From: Maylandia zebra
Lineage: Eukaryota > Chordata > Actinopteri > Cichliformes > Cichlidae
Length of the DNA: 64,000 nt
Direction: 5' to 3'
Assembly: GCF_041146795.1 (NCBI RefSeq)
Contig: NC_135177.1
Coordinates: forward strand, 7,914,560-7,978,559
Part shown: in pieces, positions 1 to 12,976 of the stretch
Position numbering within the stretch: the stretch's first letter is position 1
Layout: every line of letters begins with the position of its first letter
Program-made: the position numbers and the translations under genes
The notes under the pieces: model-generated
Told to the model about the DNA's origin: nothing
Databases searched by the model: none
Seen by the model: the letters and a program-made list of their open reading frames with translations, nothing else

Positions 1-1365
1 ATAATAACATATGGAATTATGTAGTAAACAAAAAAAGTGTGAAATAACTCAAAATATGTTTTTTTATTTTAGATTCTTCAAAATAGCCACCCTTTGCTTT
101 GATTATTGCTTTGCACACTCTTGGCATTCTCTCGATGAGCTTCATGAGGTCGTCACCTGAAATCATTTTCCAACAGTCTTGAAGGAGTTCTCAGAGATGC
201 TGAGCACTTGTTGGCCCTTTTGCCTTCACTCTGCGGTCCATCTCATCCCAAACCATCTTGATTGGGTTTAGGTCAGCTGACTCTGGAGGCCAGGCCATCT
301 GGCGCAGCACTCCATCACTCTCCTTTTTGGTCAAACAGCCCTTGCACCGCCTGGAGATGTGTTTAGGGTCACATATCCCCCAACAGTGTCACCAGCAAAG
401 CACCCCCTGACCATCACACCGTTGGTGGGAACCATGCATGTAGAGACCTTTTCTGCATAGTACAAAGGCACGGCAGGTGGAACCACAGATCTGAAATTTG
501 GACTCATCAGGCCAAAGCACAGATATCCACTGGTCTAATGTCCATTCCTTGTGTTTCTTGGCTCAAACAAATCCCTTCTGCTTATTGGTTTTCCTCAGTA
601 GTCGTTTCTATTTGGCCATAAAGGCCTGATTCGTCTTCTCTGTACAGTTGATGTAGAGATGTGTCTGCTACTGGACCTCTGGCATTTATCTGGGCTCTAA
701 TCTGAGGTGCTGTTAACTTGCGGTTTCTGAGGCTGGTGACTCGGATTAATTTATCCTTAGCAGAAGAGGTGACTCTTGGTCTTCCTTTGGTCTTCATATG
801 AGCCAGTTATATCGTGGTTCTTGATGGTTTTGGCAACTGCACTTGGGGACACATTCAAAGTTTTTGCAGTTTTCCAGACTGACTGACTTTCAGTTCTTAA
901 AGTAATGATGGACTGTCATTTCTCTTTACTTAGCTGATTGGTTCTTGGCATAATATGAATTCCAGCAGTTGCCAAATAGGGCTGTCAGCTGTGTACCAAC
1001 CTGACCTCTGCACAACACAAGTGTGTCACCCAATCCCATTAAGAAGACAAGAAATTCCACAAATTGACCCTGACAAGACACAACTGTGATGTGAAAACTA
1101 TTTCAGGTGATTACATCATGACGCTCACTGAGAGGCCAAGGGTTTGCAGCGCTGTCATCAAAGCACAGAGTGGCTGGTTTGAGGAATCTAAAATATAAAA
1201 CATATTTAGAGTTATTTATCAATTTTTCTTTGCTACATAATTCCACATATCTTGCTTGCATATATTTGATGTCTTCGGTGAGTATCTAAAATATAAAAAG
1301 TAGTAAAAAATAAAGAAAAAAATAGTAAATGAGCAGGTATGTCCAAACTTCTGACTGGTAGTGTA
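1..1365 (-). mobile_element. Tc1-like DNA transposon, left end cut by window
   Basis: Both ends carry the same long terminal sequence in opposite orientation: about 1080-1365 on the plus strand and 1-160 on the minus strand share phrases such as AAAGGGTGGCTATTTTGAAG and the block following it. The right end closes with CTTCTGACTGGTAGTGTA, a terminal inverted repeat typical of one fish Tc1 group, and TA is the expected target duplication. Transposase remains lie between the ends on the minus strand. About 90 bp of the left end lies outside the window. The element sits in the intron just upstream of the first visible ATP6V1C1 exon. Confidence 0.9.
72..951 (-). pseudogene. Decayed Tc1-like transposase
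   Basis: The start codon at 951 opens MPRTNQLSKEK, the usual N-terminus of this Tc1 group. The next codon is TGA where arginine is expected, and a frameshift follows near 800. The segment 582-797 encodes an HTH-type DNA-binding region (GRPRVTSSAKDKLIRVTSLR). Near the C-terminus the catalytic box reads SADLNPIKMVW, so lysine replaces the third catalytic glutamate of the DDE triad, and another stop follows (QHL-stop-ELLQD). The protein cannot be active. Family assignment is by direct motif reading. Confidence 0.85.
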
Positions 1366-1558
1366 TGTATTGTTTTATTTATTTTTTTTAATTTTATATA
1401 CTCATGAGTAGCTGCAGAGTTTAATAATATCTTCTCACTCATTTAATCCAGGTCCCTCACTGCAGTTATTTTATTCTGTGGTCTTTTGTTGTATTTTACT
1501 TTGTCTGTCATTAATATTTTTTGCCATGTTTTTTTTGTTTTTGTTTTTTTTTTTACAG

Positions 1559-4420
1559 CAAGTAACTCAGATTGACAATGACTTGAAGACCAGAGCATCA
1601 GCGTATAATAACCTAAAGGGAAACTTGCAGAACTTAGAAAGGAAGAATGCGTAAGTTACTCACATGGACAAAAGTGCACCTGTAACATTACATGAAGGCT
1701 GCAGTGCCGACCTGGAACATCCTTTAGGATGACCGTTCGCTTCCTTTATTTTCCTCTACCTCATTATGCTTTACCTTGACCTTGTCTGTATACTCTGACT
1801 CCAAAAAGCTTTTATCAACAGCAGGACCCTCATATGAGTCTGTGCTGTTGTAATGCTATTGTGTGCCAACAGGGGGAGCCTGTTGACCAGGAGCCTGGCT
1901 GACATTGTCAAGAAGGATGATTTTGTACTTGATTCAGAGTACCTCATCACTTTGCTGGTTGTCGTACCAAAGTGAGTCAGCCCCAAGTAAACACAGCTAT
2001 GTCCTGATTGATTTTGTATTGAATGAGAAGGAATATGAGCATTAATGAGTTCTGCGCTGTTTTGTTTGTTCAGGACGGGATACTCTGACTGGCAGAAAGC
2101 ATATGAAACGCTTGCTGAGATGGTGGTCCCACGGTCTTCACAGTAAGTCATGTCATCCATGAGACAGATATTTTGTTAATGCCCTTATCAAGCATCTATT
2201 GTTTAAGTTGCTCTTTGTGACAATTTAATTTATTTTTGTTCATATTTCTGACCACAAGTATTTAGAGACTTAGTATGCGATTAATTTACATTATGAACTT
2301 CCTATTATTATATCACTAAAATAGTACCTGACCTTTCTTCTAGTCTGCTATTTGAAGACAGTGACAGTGGGCTGTTCAGTGTCACTCTGTTCAGGAAAGC
2401 TATTGATGACTTCAAACACAAAGCTAGAGAGAACAAGTAAGTGATGGCATTGTGTTATTATAACCACCATTCTTCCCAGTGAATATAAACAGCTCTGTGT
2501 ATATAAATTATATACGTGTCACATATCTAAGTGATTTTCTTACGTATGTAGATGTGTCTTGCATTATGTTCTCACAACTGATCTTCAGACATTTAAATAT
2601 GTGAAGGATATAAGCTGGTGTCTCTACACATAAAAATCACTTTCTCGTTAAATGAAACTGGTTTTTGTGTCCTCTTCACGATGTTCATAGGTTCACGGTA
2701 AGAGACTTTCAGTACAATGAAGAGGAGATGAAGGCAGATAAAGAAGAGATGACACGGCTCTCCACAGATAAGAAGAAGCAGTTTGTAAGTTCTATAGTTT
2801 TTTTTCCTCTAATGTCATGTATTTGTTCTATTTTGTGTTTGCTGTGGAAGTAATAGAAAAGTCAAAAGACCCAAATGGTTTGGGATGTTCTAGCCCATGA
2901 GGTGCTGTTCACATAAATGTAGTACTTATATGTTGAATTATTAGCCTACTGTGCTATTCTGTTTAATTTACTGTCGTCCATGTGGTTAAGAAAAAGGTTT
3001 GGATGCTCTGTGTGTGGTAGACTGATAAGATTCTACCAAATATCACACTAATTTGTATTTGTATTGTTTATACTTGTTTTCGCTGGATTGATCAATATTA
3101 TTGTATGCATATACAATCTTTTTCTTTTTGTTAAGCCTGATAACTGTGTGGATTTCCCCCCACTGTGTTCTGTGGAAGAAAACTTGAGTGTGTGCTTGCA
3201 TCACAAACAACCAATTAAAGGCTGAAGCAGTTCACAGAAATTCAGTTATTGTGCAGCCAGCAGGGGTCAGAAAGTGCTGAGTGCACACGCACCCAAAGAA
3301 AGTTTGTCAGTGGCTACAGAACACAGCTGTTTAGGAGAGAAAGAGGATCTGTCAGCAGGACTTTTATAAAGCACTTTCATTAAAAAAAACAGATATTTTG
3401 AAGCACTTACTGTGAATGAATTTAAGATTCATGACTCTGACACATAAAACTGATGGTTACTGTTGTTCATCTCTGTAGGGTCCACTTGTCCGGTGGCTGA
3501 AAGTGAACTTTAGTGAAGCCTTCATTGCATGGATTCACATTAAAGCACTACGAGTCTTTGTGGAATCTGTTTTAAGGTAGGCCTCTTGAATAAACATCGC
3601 AGTGCCAACAAAACCAACTATTACAAAGAGAAAAATAAAAGCTAAAACCTGACACTGCTTGCCTTGTTTTTTCCCCACTGATGACCGTACTTGTAGTTTA
3701 AACATTTTAAGTCTGAAAGTGGAGTTGAACATGTTCTGGTTTGCAGATATGGGTTGCCTGTGAATTTTCAAGCCATGCTCCTGCAGCCAAACAAGAAGAC
3801 CATGAAGAAGCTGAGGGAGGTGCTCAATGACCTTTACAAACATCTGGACAGCAGTGCAGCAGCTATCATTGATGTGAGTGCTTCAATAATCCTCAACACT
3901 GAGTAGGAAGGGAAAGTAGATGCTGCAATCTCTCCATCCATCCTTGTGTCAGGTTATAACAGCTGCTCCCTCTCATGGCAGGAGCTGGTTACTGCAGATG
4001 GGATATAGGTTAAGTTGTGCAGCATTGTTTCTGTTTGTGTAATGCATTTATAATGTGACAGTGGAAAAGAATAAAAAAAATAAAAAAAATTCTTCTTAAA
4101 TATTTAAAATCTAAAGTTTCATTTGGTCAAACCTCGGAACAGGTAAGTAGCACATTTGGTGTAGCTGTGTCGGTTCCATTCCATGTATTTTTTTTCCAAG
4201 CATTTGGATTGTGAGGGCAAATTGGATTTGGTGTAAAGTTTCATTATATGACACACACACACAGATATTGCATTGGCTGCTCACACCCACTAATATCCTG
4301 CTTCTTGTGTTTTCTCTCCAGTCTGCAATGGACATCCCAGGCCTGAACCTGAGCCAGCAGGAATATTATCCTTACGTCTACTACAAAATCGACTGCAACC
4401 TGCTGGATTTCAAAGTTTAA
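1559..4420 (+). CDS. atp6v1c1: V-type proton ATPase subunit C 1, last eight coding exons
   Basis: Subunit C is a V1-sector peripheral-stalk protein that joins V1 to Vo in the acidifying V-ATPase of endomembranes. Exons with GT/AG borders are 1559-1650, 1873-1971, 2074-2142, 2344-2436, 2691-2784, 3479-3576, 3747-3873 and 4322-4420. Joined they give 256 codons plus TAA with no frame break. Recognisable stretches are [58 protein letters not shown] and the C-terminus [18 protein letters not shown]. These match the vertebrate family nearly word for word; the family is about 380 residues, so roughly the first third lies upstream of the window. The reading frame is fully open, so the gene is probably functional. 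Which fish paralogue (a or b) it is cannot be told. Confidence 0.96.
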
Positions 4421-4990
4421 CACTTTAACTGATCGTTTGTCTTTCTGAGTGTCTATTAAGTTATGTTTTTTCTTCATCGGTCAAACCTCCGCCTCCTCCC
4501 ACTCTCTCTCTCCCCTCCCTCGTCAGCTGCTTGAATGACAGAGCTGCATGTTCATTCCTTGTGGTGAAAAGGCTTCAACCACTTTTACAACCAAGTCAAA
4601 AAAAAAAAACAACAACTTTTGAAATGTTTTTGTTTACAGTTTTTCTTTTAAAGGCACGCTGATAATTAGCTTTTTCTCAACGTGAAATCAATTAAGGAAA
4701 ATGTACTGGAGAGCTAAACGTATTTACTGTGTCATTCCATGTGTGCTGGTGTGAAGTGATTGCCATCTTCTGTAGCTGTGTTCAGAGATTTGTGTTTACA
4801 TTTGGGCGATTTCATCATTGTAGCCATGGCCACCACATCTGGTATGTGTTTCTGAGATTCTGCACACGTTGTGAAACACAAATGACTGTATGTTGTCGTC
4901 TCATGTTGTGTATTTACTGTAAAACAAAAGAAATCTATATCTGAGTATTGTGTAAGCCATTGATTGAATAAATGTGATGGAGACCACAGC
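4421..4990 (+). other. atp6v1c1 3' UTR with polyadenylation signal
   Basis: AT-rich sequence follows the TAA. An AATAAA hexamer lies at 4967-4972, with a plausible cleavage site about 15-25 bases later. No other gene is seen before it. Confidence 0.7.
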
Positions 4991-6238
4991 ATTTCAAGTG
5001 ATAGAGACAGAAATTACAGGGATGGTCCAGGGATGGACAGACACACCAGATGACACCGGGATTGCGGTAAGGGTTTATACCATGTTTTTGGAATCTCTCC
5101 CATTGACTTTATGATTGAGGTTCGAAGAATTCCAAGGAAAGTATCCCCTTCCAATTTCATACATTGGTGGGAATATGGAATTTGGAATCTGAATTCCATT
5201 CTTACTCTACCTGAAAATCTTGTACTGGGACGAGGTTACAATCCTCAGCCAATCACTGATTGTTACAACCCATCTAGAGGCCAGGTCCTAGCATGAATGA
5301 GGCACTTGCTGCCCCCAAGACCCAAACAGCCACAGACAACAATCGCTTGTCATTACACGCTGTTTATTTACAAAGTAGTGAGGAAAGCAACAAGACATGA
5401 GGGGTGAAAGGAAAAGTTGTCTACAAAACTGTATATGGTTGCACTCTGTGCCCATTCATCCTTAATACCATATTGTGTGAAAAGCACTGACTGTACGTAC
5501 AGATGGATGGCACAACTCAACTTTATCACACTGTACAAAATATCAAGCGCAGCCATCATTTTCTTGTAACTGAATCCATAGTCTGCACAGCAGTCGTCAC
5601 GTAATGGAGCAAATCATACTACTACATACTGGAGTATGATTACAATGAACCCAATAGAATTCTATTTGAACACTTCATCCCATTGTCTTGCTCCTCACCT
5701 TAAGCCTCATCCTCTAAACTGAAATTTAAGGCTCTAACATACAAAAACACTGGTAAACATGCTCCTTTATTCACAATATTGTCGCAATTACCAGCAGATT
5801 AGACACGTGGCACTTTTCCCTCCAACAACGGCTCAATATAAGCTTTACATTATGTCAACTGATGTTAGTCTGAAGTGTTTTTCCCCGTGGTAAACAATTT
5901 GATTATATTCTCACATTGTATGAGTTTATTCACCAAGTTTCAATAATGACATCTAACAGCAGCTAAAACAGTGCTTTCAAAAAGTACATGGGGCAATCCA
6001 GATGTTTTAGTTTTGTTGTAGTCATTTAATCCATGTTAGTTACAAATATAACATACCTGATGCTGAGGAATATAAAGAGGAGTCTTTCCACGTCTCCTGC
6101 ACTTCCTCTGCAAAGCAGTGATATAACAAAAAGCAAACTTCATAGTACAAGACATTTACTCTGAAACAAAGAAAACTGAGATCAATCTGGATTTGATCCA
6201 AGCTCATTCCATTGAAGTCTGACAAGCGGGCAGCCTTC
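4991..6238. other. Intergenic, nothing recognised
   Basis: No ORF here shows family motifs. A TTTATT at 5362-5367 could be the poly(A) signal of a minus-strand transcript, but no exon supports that. Confidence 0.4.
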
Positions 6239-6246
6239 TTCTAGAG

Positions 6247-6474
6247 CAGGGGTCCCCAATCCCAGTCCACGAAGGTCGGTGTCCCTGCAGGTTTTAGATC
6301 TCACCCTGAGTCAACACACCTGAATCACATGATTAGTTCACTACCAGGCCTCTGGAGAACTTCAAGACATGTTGAGAAGGTAATTTATCCACTTAAATCA
6401 GCTGTGATGGCTCAAGGACACATCTAAAACCTGCAGGGACACGGGCCCTCGTGGACTGGGATTGGGGACCCCTG
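6247..6474. mobile_element. hAT-type MITE with 8-bp target duplication
   Basis: The element begins CAGGGGTCCCCAATCCCAGT and ends with the reverse complement of that motif. It is bounded by an exact 8-bp duplication TTCTAGAG (6239-6246 and 6475-6482), the hAT hallmark. It is 228 bp with no coding capacity. The intact target duplication indicates insertion without later rearrangement. Confidence 0.93.
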
Positions 6475-6503
6475 TTCTAGAGCAATCAGCCCTTTTGTTG
6501 ACT

Positions 6504-7380
6504 TTAGGCCAACTTGATAAAGCCGGTTCCTTTAGGCAACCTATAATACTGTCTGTGGACCCAGATATTATGGCCTAGAAAATTTGCAAGAATGTCCATC
6601 ACATTATCTTTCAGGGTTAGCACTGTAGACAGTGTGGATACATGCCTTCTCAACTTGGTTGAGGACAGTGTCTCTCGATGCTTGGCTCCACATTCCCTTG
6701 TAATCTGTCTGGTGGGACCCGATCCTCTTAAGTGGGTCTCCCCTTCAGGTCTGGAGAAGAAAAAGGGATTTTTATCAGGCACACCACAGGCCTGCCAACG
6801 TGCAACCAAGGCTTCCATTGAGGAAAGCGTCCCAGGCATTAAAAGGATAGGACCTTTCCTATTCCTTTTTCCTCTTATATGAATGTGCTCAAAATGTTTT
6901 TGCTCAAACTGAAAATCCTACTTGCCAAATCCAAATAAACTCCCAAAGTGTCACATAGACTGAATGCAGTCATTGGCATTTTTGATACCTTACCGTCTCT
7001 CCTGTGGTTAAACAGGATTACTTCACAAAGAGTCAAATTGGCCAGCTTGGACCGGTTCTTCTTATTGGGATCATTGTTAATTTTGTTTTGGTATTCCTTT
7101 TCTGTACTTATCAAGATGCACATGTATGCTTCTCTCTTTTAGAGTCTGTAGAGGATGGGATGAGACACACACATCCCATTTCATCTCATAAAGACCTCTG
7201 CTTCTGTCCAGATTCTTAAGAAATTCCTTGTTGTCCAAATCTAACATTTTGCTTTGTGCTCAAAAATAACTGCAATCTTCTTGAGGCTATGCCCCAATTT
7301 TAAAGGCAGCGATGGAGTTTTGTAGATGTTTTTGTCTTCATCGAAGCCATCTTAAATGGGGATTCATCATAATCTTCTTT
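6504..7380 (-). pseudogene. Decayed tyrosine-recombinase-like gene (fish multicopy family)
   Basis: Minus-strand segments read in the order 7380 to 6504. About 7120-6930 includes KLANLTLCEVILFNHRRDG; 6839-6504 includes NPFFFSRP, ECGAKH, LRRHVSTLS and LANFLGHNIWVHRQYYRLP. The last part resembles the C-terminal box of tyrosine recombinases (a LRR..T box, then LGH, then a terminal Tyr). I recall this arrangement from many uncharacterised fish proteins that look transposon-derived (recollection, not a search). Several stops and frame changes separate the pieces, and the segment upstream of 7130 is readable only in fragments. The link to Crypton or Ngaro-type recombinases is inference. Confidence 0.6.
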
Positions 7381-7559
7381 GTTTAAAAAAAAAAAAACAA
7401 TAAATTGTTTTTGTTTTCTTTGTTTTCTTTTTTCTTCTGTTATCGTTTTTGAATTTTGTTTCCTTTGGTGTTATTTTCTGTAATTTTGAAGTTAAAATAT
7501 TATAAATAGACTTTTTAAAAAAAAAACAAAAACGAAACACTCAAAGGGGGAAACCCGAT

Positions 7560-8565
7560 CCAGGCACGGGTCCGCCCCGCTGCAGTTCTTGGCCAAGTGA
7601 TCCAGTGGGCCCACTCCACAAAGTTCTCCTGTCACCTTGGTAAGAACCGCACCTGTCCACTTATACAACACTTCTTCTGGTGGCCATCTCTGGCTCGAGA
7701 CGTCCAGGAGTTTGTGTCTGCTTGTCCCAACTGTGCACAGAAAAAGGTGTCCAACTCCCCGCCAGCTGGTCTCCTCAGACCACTACATGTTCCCTGGAAG
7801 CCCTGGTCACACATCGCACTGGATTTAATAACTGGACTGCCACCATCTTCAGGTAATTCTGTCATTCTCACCACTGTTGATTGCTTCTCAAATGCTGCCC
7901 ACTGCCTTGGAGAATGCGAAGCTGTTGACCAACCACGTGTTCCGCCTACATGGCATCCCAAAGACATTGTGTGTGACAGGGGTCCACAGTTCTCGTTGCG
8001 GGTGTGGAAGGAGTTCTGCTCGGTATTGGGAGCCCAAGTCTTTCCTCCGGATTTCACCCTCATACAAACAGACAGACTGAAAGGACCAGTCAGGAGCTGG
8101 AGGCGATGCTCCGTGTGTTGTCCTCAAATCAGTCCCAGTGGGGCTCTCAACTGGCGTGGGTGGAGTACGCACACAACTCGATGACATCCTCAGCCACGGG
8201 CCTATCAACCTCCTCTTCTTTCCATCTCTCACGAGGTTCCTTTCACCCAGCACCATGTCCGTCGCTGCTGGTGTATGTGGAGAGCCACTTGAGCAGCCAT
8301 CCTCCAGACCGGGGAGCAAAACAAAACAATGGCTGACCGCTACAGGATTGCTGCTCCACCCTTCGCTCCAGCTCAGAAAGCCTGGTTATCCACTGCTAAC
8401 ACGGAGTCAAAGAAGCTGGCTCCTCGCTTCAATGGGCCGTTCTGCATTGACACTGTGATTAATTCTGTGACGGTTGGGTTGAAATTGCCTGCTAAGAGTC
8501 ATAATGTGTTCCATATCTCCCAGCTGAAACCTGTCTGGTCGAGTCCAGCCGTGCCTGGGGCATAA
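7560..8565 (+). pseudogene. Ty3/gypsy retrotransposon pol fragment (integrase to 3' end), frameshifted
   Basis: The reading frame shows the integrase zinc finger (FFWWPSLARDVQEFVSACPN), then the core start WSHIALDLITGLPPSSGNSV. The core continues in other frames as [10 protein letters not shown] and [12 protein letters not shown], followed by WVEYAHNS and a C-terminal chromodomain-proximal part (FNGPFCIDTVINSVTVGLKL, FHISQLKPV). At least three frameshifts separate these parts. Reverse transcriptase and gag are absent, and no LTR pair was recognised. It is a dead 5'-truncated fragment. Confidence 0.88.
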
Positions 8566-8570
8566 TCACA

Positions 8571-10180
8571 CGCATCTGCAGCTGATCAGCCTCATCTTTG
8601 GGAGCTACTTATCAGAGTAACTGAGCTCCCATCGACGCTGCACCAAGCACTGCCACTTGTTTAATCAGCTCATTTTAACCTCTACAGTCTTTTCTTTTTA
8701 CTTTACTAAACTCTTAAAATTCAACAGACAGCTGGTGCTTAGAATTTCTGGACAGGCTGGAGTCTTCATGATCAACCTGGGTGGTTCAGACGCTGCTCCT
8801 CTTGGTGGATGTTGCATCTTCAAAAAATAAAAATACAATAACTGAGACTTACAATGAAGTATCGTTGCAACTGGTTCACTGAACCTTCTTTTCAGTGCAT
8901 ATACAGAACAAGAGTATCCATTTTCTACTGCCTCCTACAGGACACACTCTTCTTCCACTTCCTTACACATTAATGTAACACAGAACCACTACTGCCTCTC
9001 CTGGCATTACCATTGTAACAACACACTCATTCTGTTTCTTTCAGATGAATAACAGGAACTTAGGATGTAGGTATCTATGAATAATAACTATTATGCATAC
9101 TCATATATTTATATAACCACTAATTTCTTGCGATACCACAGTGGAAATGCGCATTTCTCGTTCCTCCTTGTATAAACAAGACTTTTTATGTTAGTTTTAA
9201 TTCAAAATTCACAGTTAAAAAAATCAATACAGCAGGGTTTGCTGATTCAGGAAACAGTGAACATTCAACAAACAGAAATATAAAAAATTTTAAACAACAA
9301 AATTGTCTATCAGCTAGGACTGAAATATACAACAAATCCAAAAAGTAAAAAGATAAAACTCTAGGAACAAACTAAAGGACAAGGCCACTTTTATATATTA
9401 ATACTGTCCCAAAGCTTTGTGGAGCAGGCATGACTGGACGGAAATCTAAAAAAACCCCCACAGCTTTATCGCTTGAAAGAAAAAATATCAAACTAAACAA
9501 GGAGAAACTCAACATTACACACACAGAGGAAACCACAGCCAAAAGGGTGATCAGGACAACAGGCAGGGGGGAAGAGAGGGCTTAAATACATAAGGAATAA
9601 GAGGGAGAACAAGAAACAGGAGGGAATAACAGCTGGGGCTAATTAGACACAACAAGACAGAGGAAGCAAAACTAAACACACTGAAAATGGAACACAACAC
9701 TGTCACAATAAAACAGGAAACACTGAAACGTAGACTGACACACCAGCTTGATGTTACAGGCCCCACTATGGTGGGCGCATAGCCAAATTACGATCCTGTA
9801 AAACATGAGAGAAAGTGAACACAGGAGACACGCTGCTGTTCGCCAGGTCAATCTTGCCAGAATGAAACACCCAGTCAAATGACCCAGAACCTTGACAAAT
9901 AAAGACCAAAGAAGAATACAAGATAGCTGACAGGAAGAGGAAAAGAGACCAAGATTGCAAAACAGGATGCTGATAGTAGGACCCTGCTGCTATGAAAAGA
10001 TAAAGATGTTCTAATTCTGGATTTTAGATGTCTTTTGCTAGTACAGAAATTACCCGTCTCCCTCTCCCCGTCTCTTTCTCTTGCTTTATAGGCAGTCATA
10101 TTAACCAGTCAGTTTGATCAGACATTATGATGCTACTAAGCTTAAATTAGCAGTTGCTTTTCTTTCTTTTTCTTTTGTTT
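8571..10180. other. Non-coding, repeat-like, nothing assigned
   Basis: Short open frames here lack motifs. The stretch 9540-9730 (GGAACAAGAAACAGGAGGGAATAAC-like wording) has the feel of a dispersed fish repeat, but I cannot name it. Confidence 0.35.
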
Positions 10181-10181
10181 C

Positions 10182-10243
<62 letters not shown>
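10182..10243. repeat. (AAT)n microsatellite
   Basis: About twenty uninterrupted ATA/AAT triplets. Confidence 0.98.
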
Positions 10244-10244
<1 letters not shown>

Positions 10245-10290
10245 GATTGGATTTATATAGTGCTTTTCAAGGCACCCAAAGAGCTTTCAT
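10244..10290. repeat. SINE/LINE 3'-tail fragment
   Basis: The phrase GGATTTATATAGTGCTTTTC and the CACCCAAAGAGC after it are typical of fish retroposon 3' tails, and the microsatellite directly abuts it. Class is uncertain. Confidence 0.5.
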
Positions 10291-11031
10291 GACCAATGTC
10301 TTTCTCCCAGTTATATATCTTCACCTGTATTGTACAGTTGTAAATACATTTAGAAATAAATGCATAACACATCTAACCCTGAATAATAATTTATCATTAT
10401 GAAATACCCAATGACAGAACACAGAGCACATGCATTGTTAATATAGTCGTAACCTGTAGGGAGAGGTGTTTTACATAACAAACACAGCAATATGACAGTA
10501 GTCATAAACAAAGCTGCACACTGCGGCAGCATTTAATAGATTTAATTTAGCAAACCTTACGGCAGACATGAAGGCTACAAATCATTCAGGGTGCTTTCTT
10601 AATCTCTTATTCTCCATTATGTGCTAACTAGACAGGCAGTAATGAAATCCTCTGTTATTCATGAAGCATAAATATTTTTGGTAAGAAATACATAAGTGCA
10701 CAAGGGTGTAAAAAAAAGAGAGTGCTGATAACGTGAAATAAGGTATTGATATTAAACCTTGTGAGTATGACAGTGTCAACAAGTATGTCAGGTGTGCTGT
10801 GAATGCTGGGGTGCTCTTGTTCTGGATGTTAGACGCTCCCAATATGTGTTGGTGGTGGGAGTCAAAGAGGAGGTACTGGTCCTTGTGTGTGGGCTTCCGG
10901 TAACTTCAATGTTGAGGTTTCGATTCCCTTCAACAGTCCAGCAATGGCAAACAGTTATCCTTTATGTCTTCCCTGGTGAACTTTATGTTTTTATCCCCAG
11001 TGTTGATATGGGCAGTGAAGGATTCTACTTT

Positions 11032-11313
11032 ATATTTTGCATGGTTGGATCTTAACAAGGTTACAAGTAGAGCTTCAACATTCAACAAGAAGAAATGGGA
11101 GTTAACAAAACATTATTTTGAGCACGGGGCTGCAGCCTGTTTCATTTCAAGCACTGTTTTCAATAAACTGCATGCTCAAAATAATGTTCTGTCTCACTCC
11201 CATTTCTTCTTGTTGCATGTTGAAGCTCAACCTGTAACCTTGTGAAGGTCCAACCATGCAAAATATGAGTTTTTGCCCTTTTTCAGGTGGTCTTAAAATT
11301 TTGATAGGGACTG
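11032..11313. mobile_element. Fold-back MITE of a Tc1-like family
   Basis: Arms 11032-11124 and 11173-11266 are inverted copies of each other over about 92 bp, with roughly ten differences, around a 48-bp loop. Past the right arm the sequence runs to CAGGTGGTCTTAAAATTTTG, resembling the Tc1-type terminal repeat also seen at 15599-15773. The left terminus is not recognisable. Confidence 0.8.
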
Positions 11314-12960
11314 TGCTTTCATTAACAACAGCAGCCATCTGCTCTGCATACAATTTTAAAACAATTAAAATAAAAAGATTTAAAGTTTTCAAAAAATGAA
11401 AAGATAAAAACATCAAAACAGAAAAACAGTGATAGATGATGCATCTGTTGATGAACTGTGATTTATTATATACTTTTGTTTTTGGTAGCAATCAGTCAGA
11501 CCTAGTAAAACTTTTCTTTTCTTTGTTTTCTTTTCTTTTCTTTTATTGATTTGAGAAAACATCTAGTTTTCCACTCAGTGAAATAGAGTTACCCGTCCAC
11601 TGCACAATCAATAAAATTCATCTTCTCACCCAGCATCAGACAGCCACCATTACCGTGTATGGCACTGGCCACAAATAATTTCATATTGTAATCCTTATTT
11701 CTTTATTGAACTGAAAACCTACTTTTATGGTTCCGTCAACAGAATGAAACAAAACTGCCAACAGTACAAGTGCTTCTCCAAAGGCTACAATATTGTAGTC
11801 TATACTTCCTCTGCCATACTGTTCAGGTAAAATTTTACCAATTTTTATGTTTGACAGTAGTAAAAAATACTCTGTCATTCTTTTAGGATGAAATTTGGTT
11901 ACTTTTCTCAATGTGACTCAAACACAGTGACTTAGCAGAGTATCTACACACTATGTTCCCCCCAGTCCCCAAAAATCCAGGCACCTGCCCATCTTTCAGC
12001 GATCATGGGAGAATCTGATACATGATGAATGATGATACATGGTGCATGAAGAAGAGAGTCAGAGGATGGTTTTAGAGTTGGTGGCTTAACACAAAGCACT
12101 ATCACTGTCACGGTGCTGAGTCTTTGACACAGTGTTTGGAGTTTTGTGTGGATTTATTATTTTTCTTTCCTTTGCGTTAAGATTATTTAACTGTACAAGG
12201 CTTGTCCAGTTTAGTTCTTTTGTTCTCTGACTTTCAAATAAAACTTAATACTTACCACACACATGAAACAACAAAATAGTTGACCTCAGAGTTTCACAAC
12301 TTTGCAAAATTCTGACAGAGTCATACTGTTGCAATACAAACTATATACATATCCAAATTTAGTCATCTTCAGCCTGCAGAGAAATTCAACAGTCTTTTTT
12401 GTAATGACTTTGTAATGATACAGTGACAACAACAGTCAACCCCCCACCCTTTGCACAGAGTTATATTAACCTGTCAAATCTTTATTAGGTATTTTTCTAC
12501 AATCAGTCCATCCAAAACCAACAAGGCAACTTTACTTAAGGTACGTAACCTTTGTTATTTTGCTGCAGGATCTGTTAGGCAAAAATGTTAACCATTAAAC
12601 TCTGCAGATACAGATATATTTTGATTTAAATAATAAATGACGCTAATCAATTAACATTAAGTAACTTGACTTTGTGAAACTTCTTGCTTGTAATACTGTA
12701 AAATACTGTAAAATGTTGGAATTAGGTCTTTCTTTAAAGCACTTTGGAATGGATGAAATAGTTGAAAACATAAAAAAAAGCATTTTACGTGATCCGAGCA
12801 CATATTTATCATGGTCCAGTCAGTGCAAAGGAGCAAAATGACTAAGGTGCAAGTGTTTCATTTAAATATTAAACATCTAGTTGTAATTTATTAATATAAA
12901 AATTAAATATAAGTATAACATGTATAAAAAATTAAAAATGACTTTTAATTACATTTATGT
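11314..12960. other. Non-coding upstream of the GPCR gene
   Basis: AT-rich sequence without recognisable exons. It probably holds the promoter or a 5' UTR exon of the GPCR gene, but I cannot place them. Confidence 0.4.
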
Positions 12961-12976
12961 CGTAGGTCTCAAGACA

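Noticed and set aside
2785..2853. Open extension of the ATP6V1C1 exon past 2784
   Set aside because: A GTAAGT donor follows 2784, and the next exon continues the conserved protein in phase.
12920..12976. Upstream in-frame ATG of the GPCR
   Set aside because: A splice-acceptor-like sequence lies between it and the family-like N-terminus, so the upstream codons are probably intronic.
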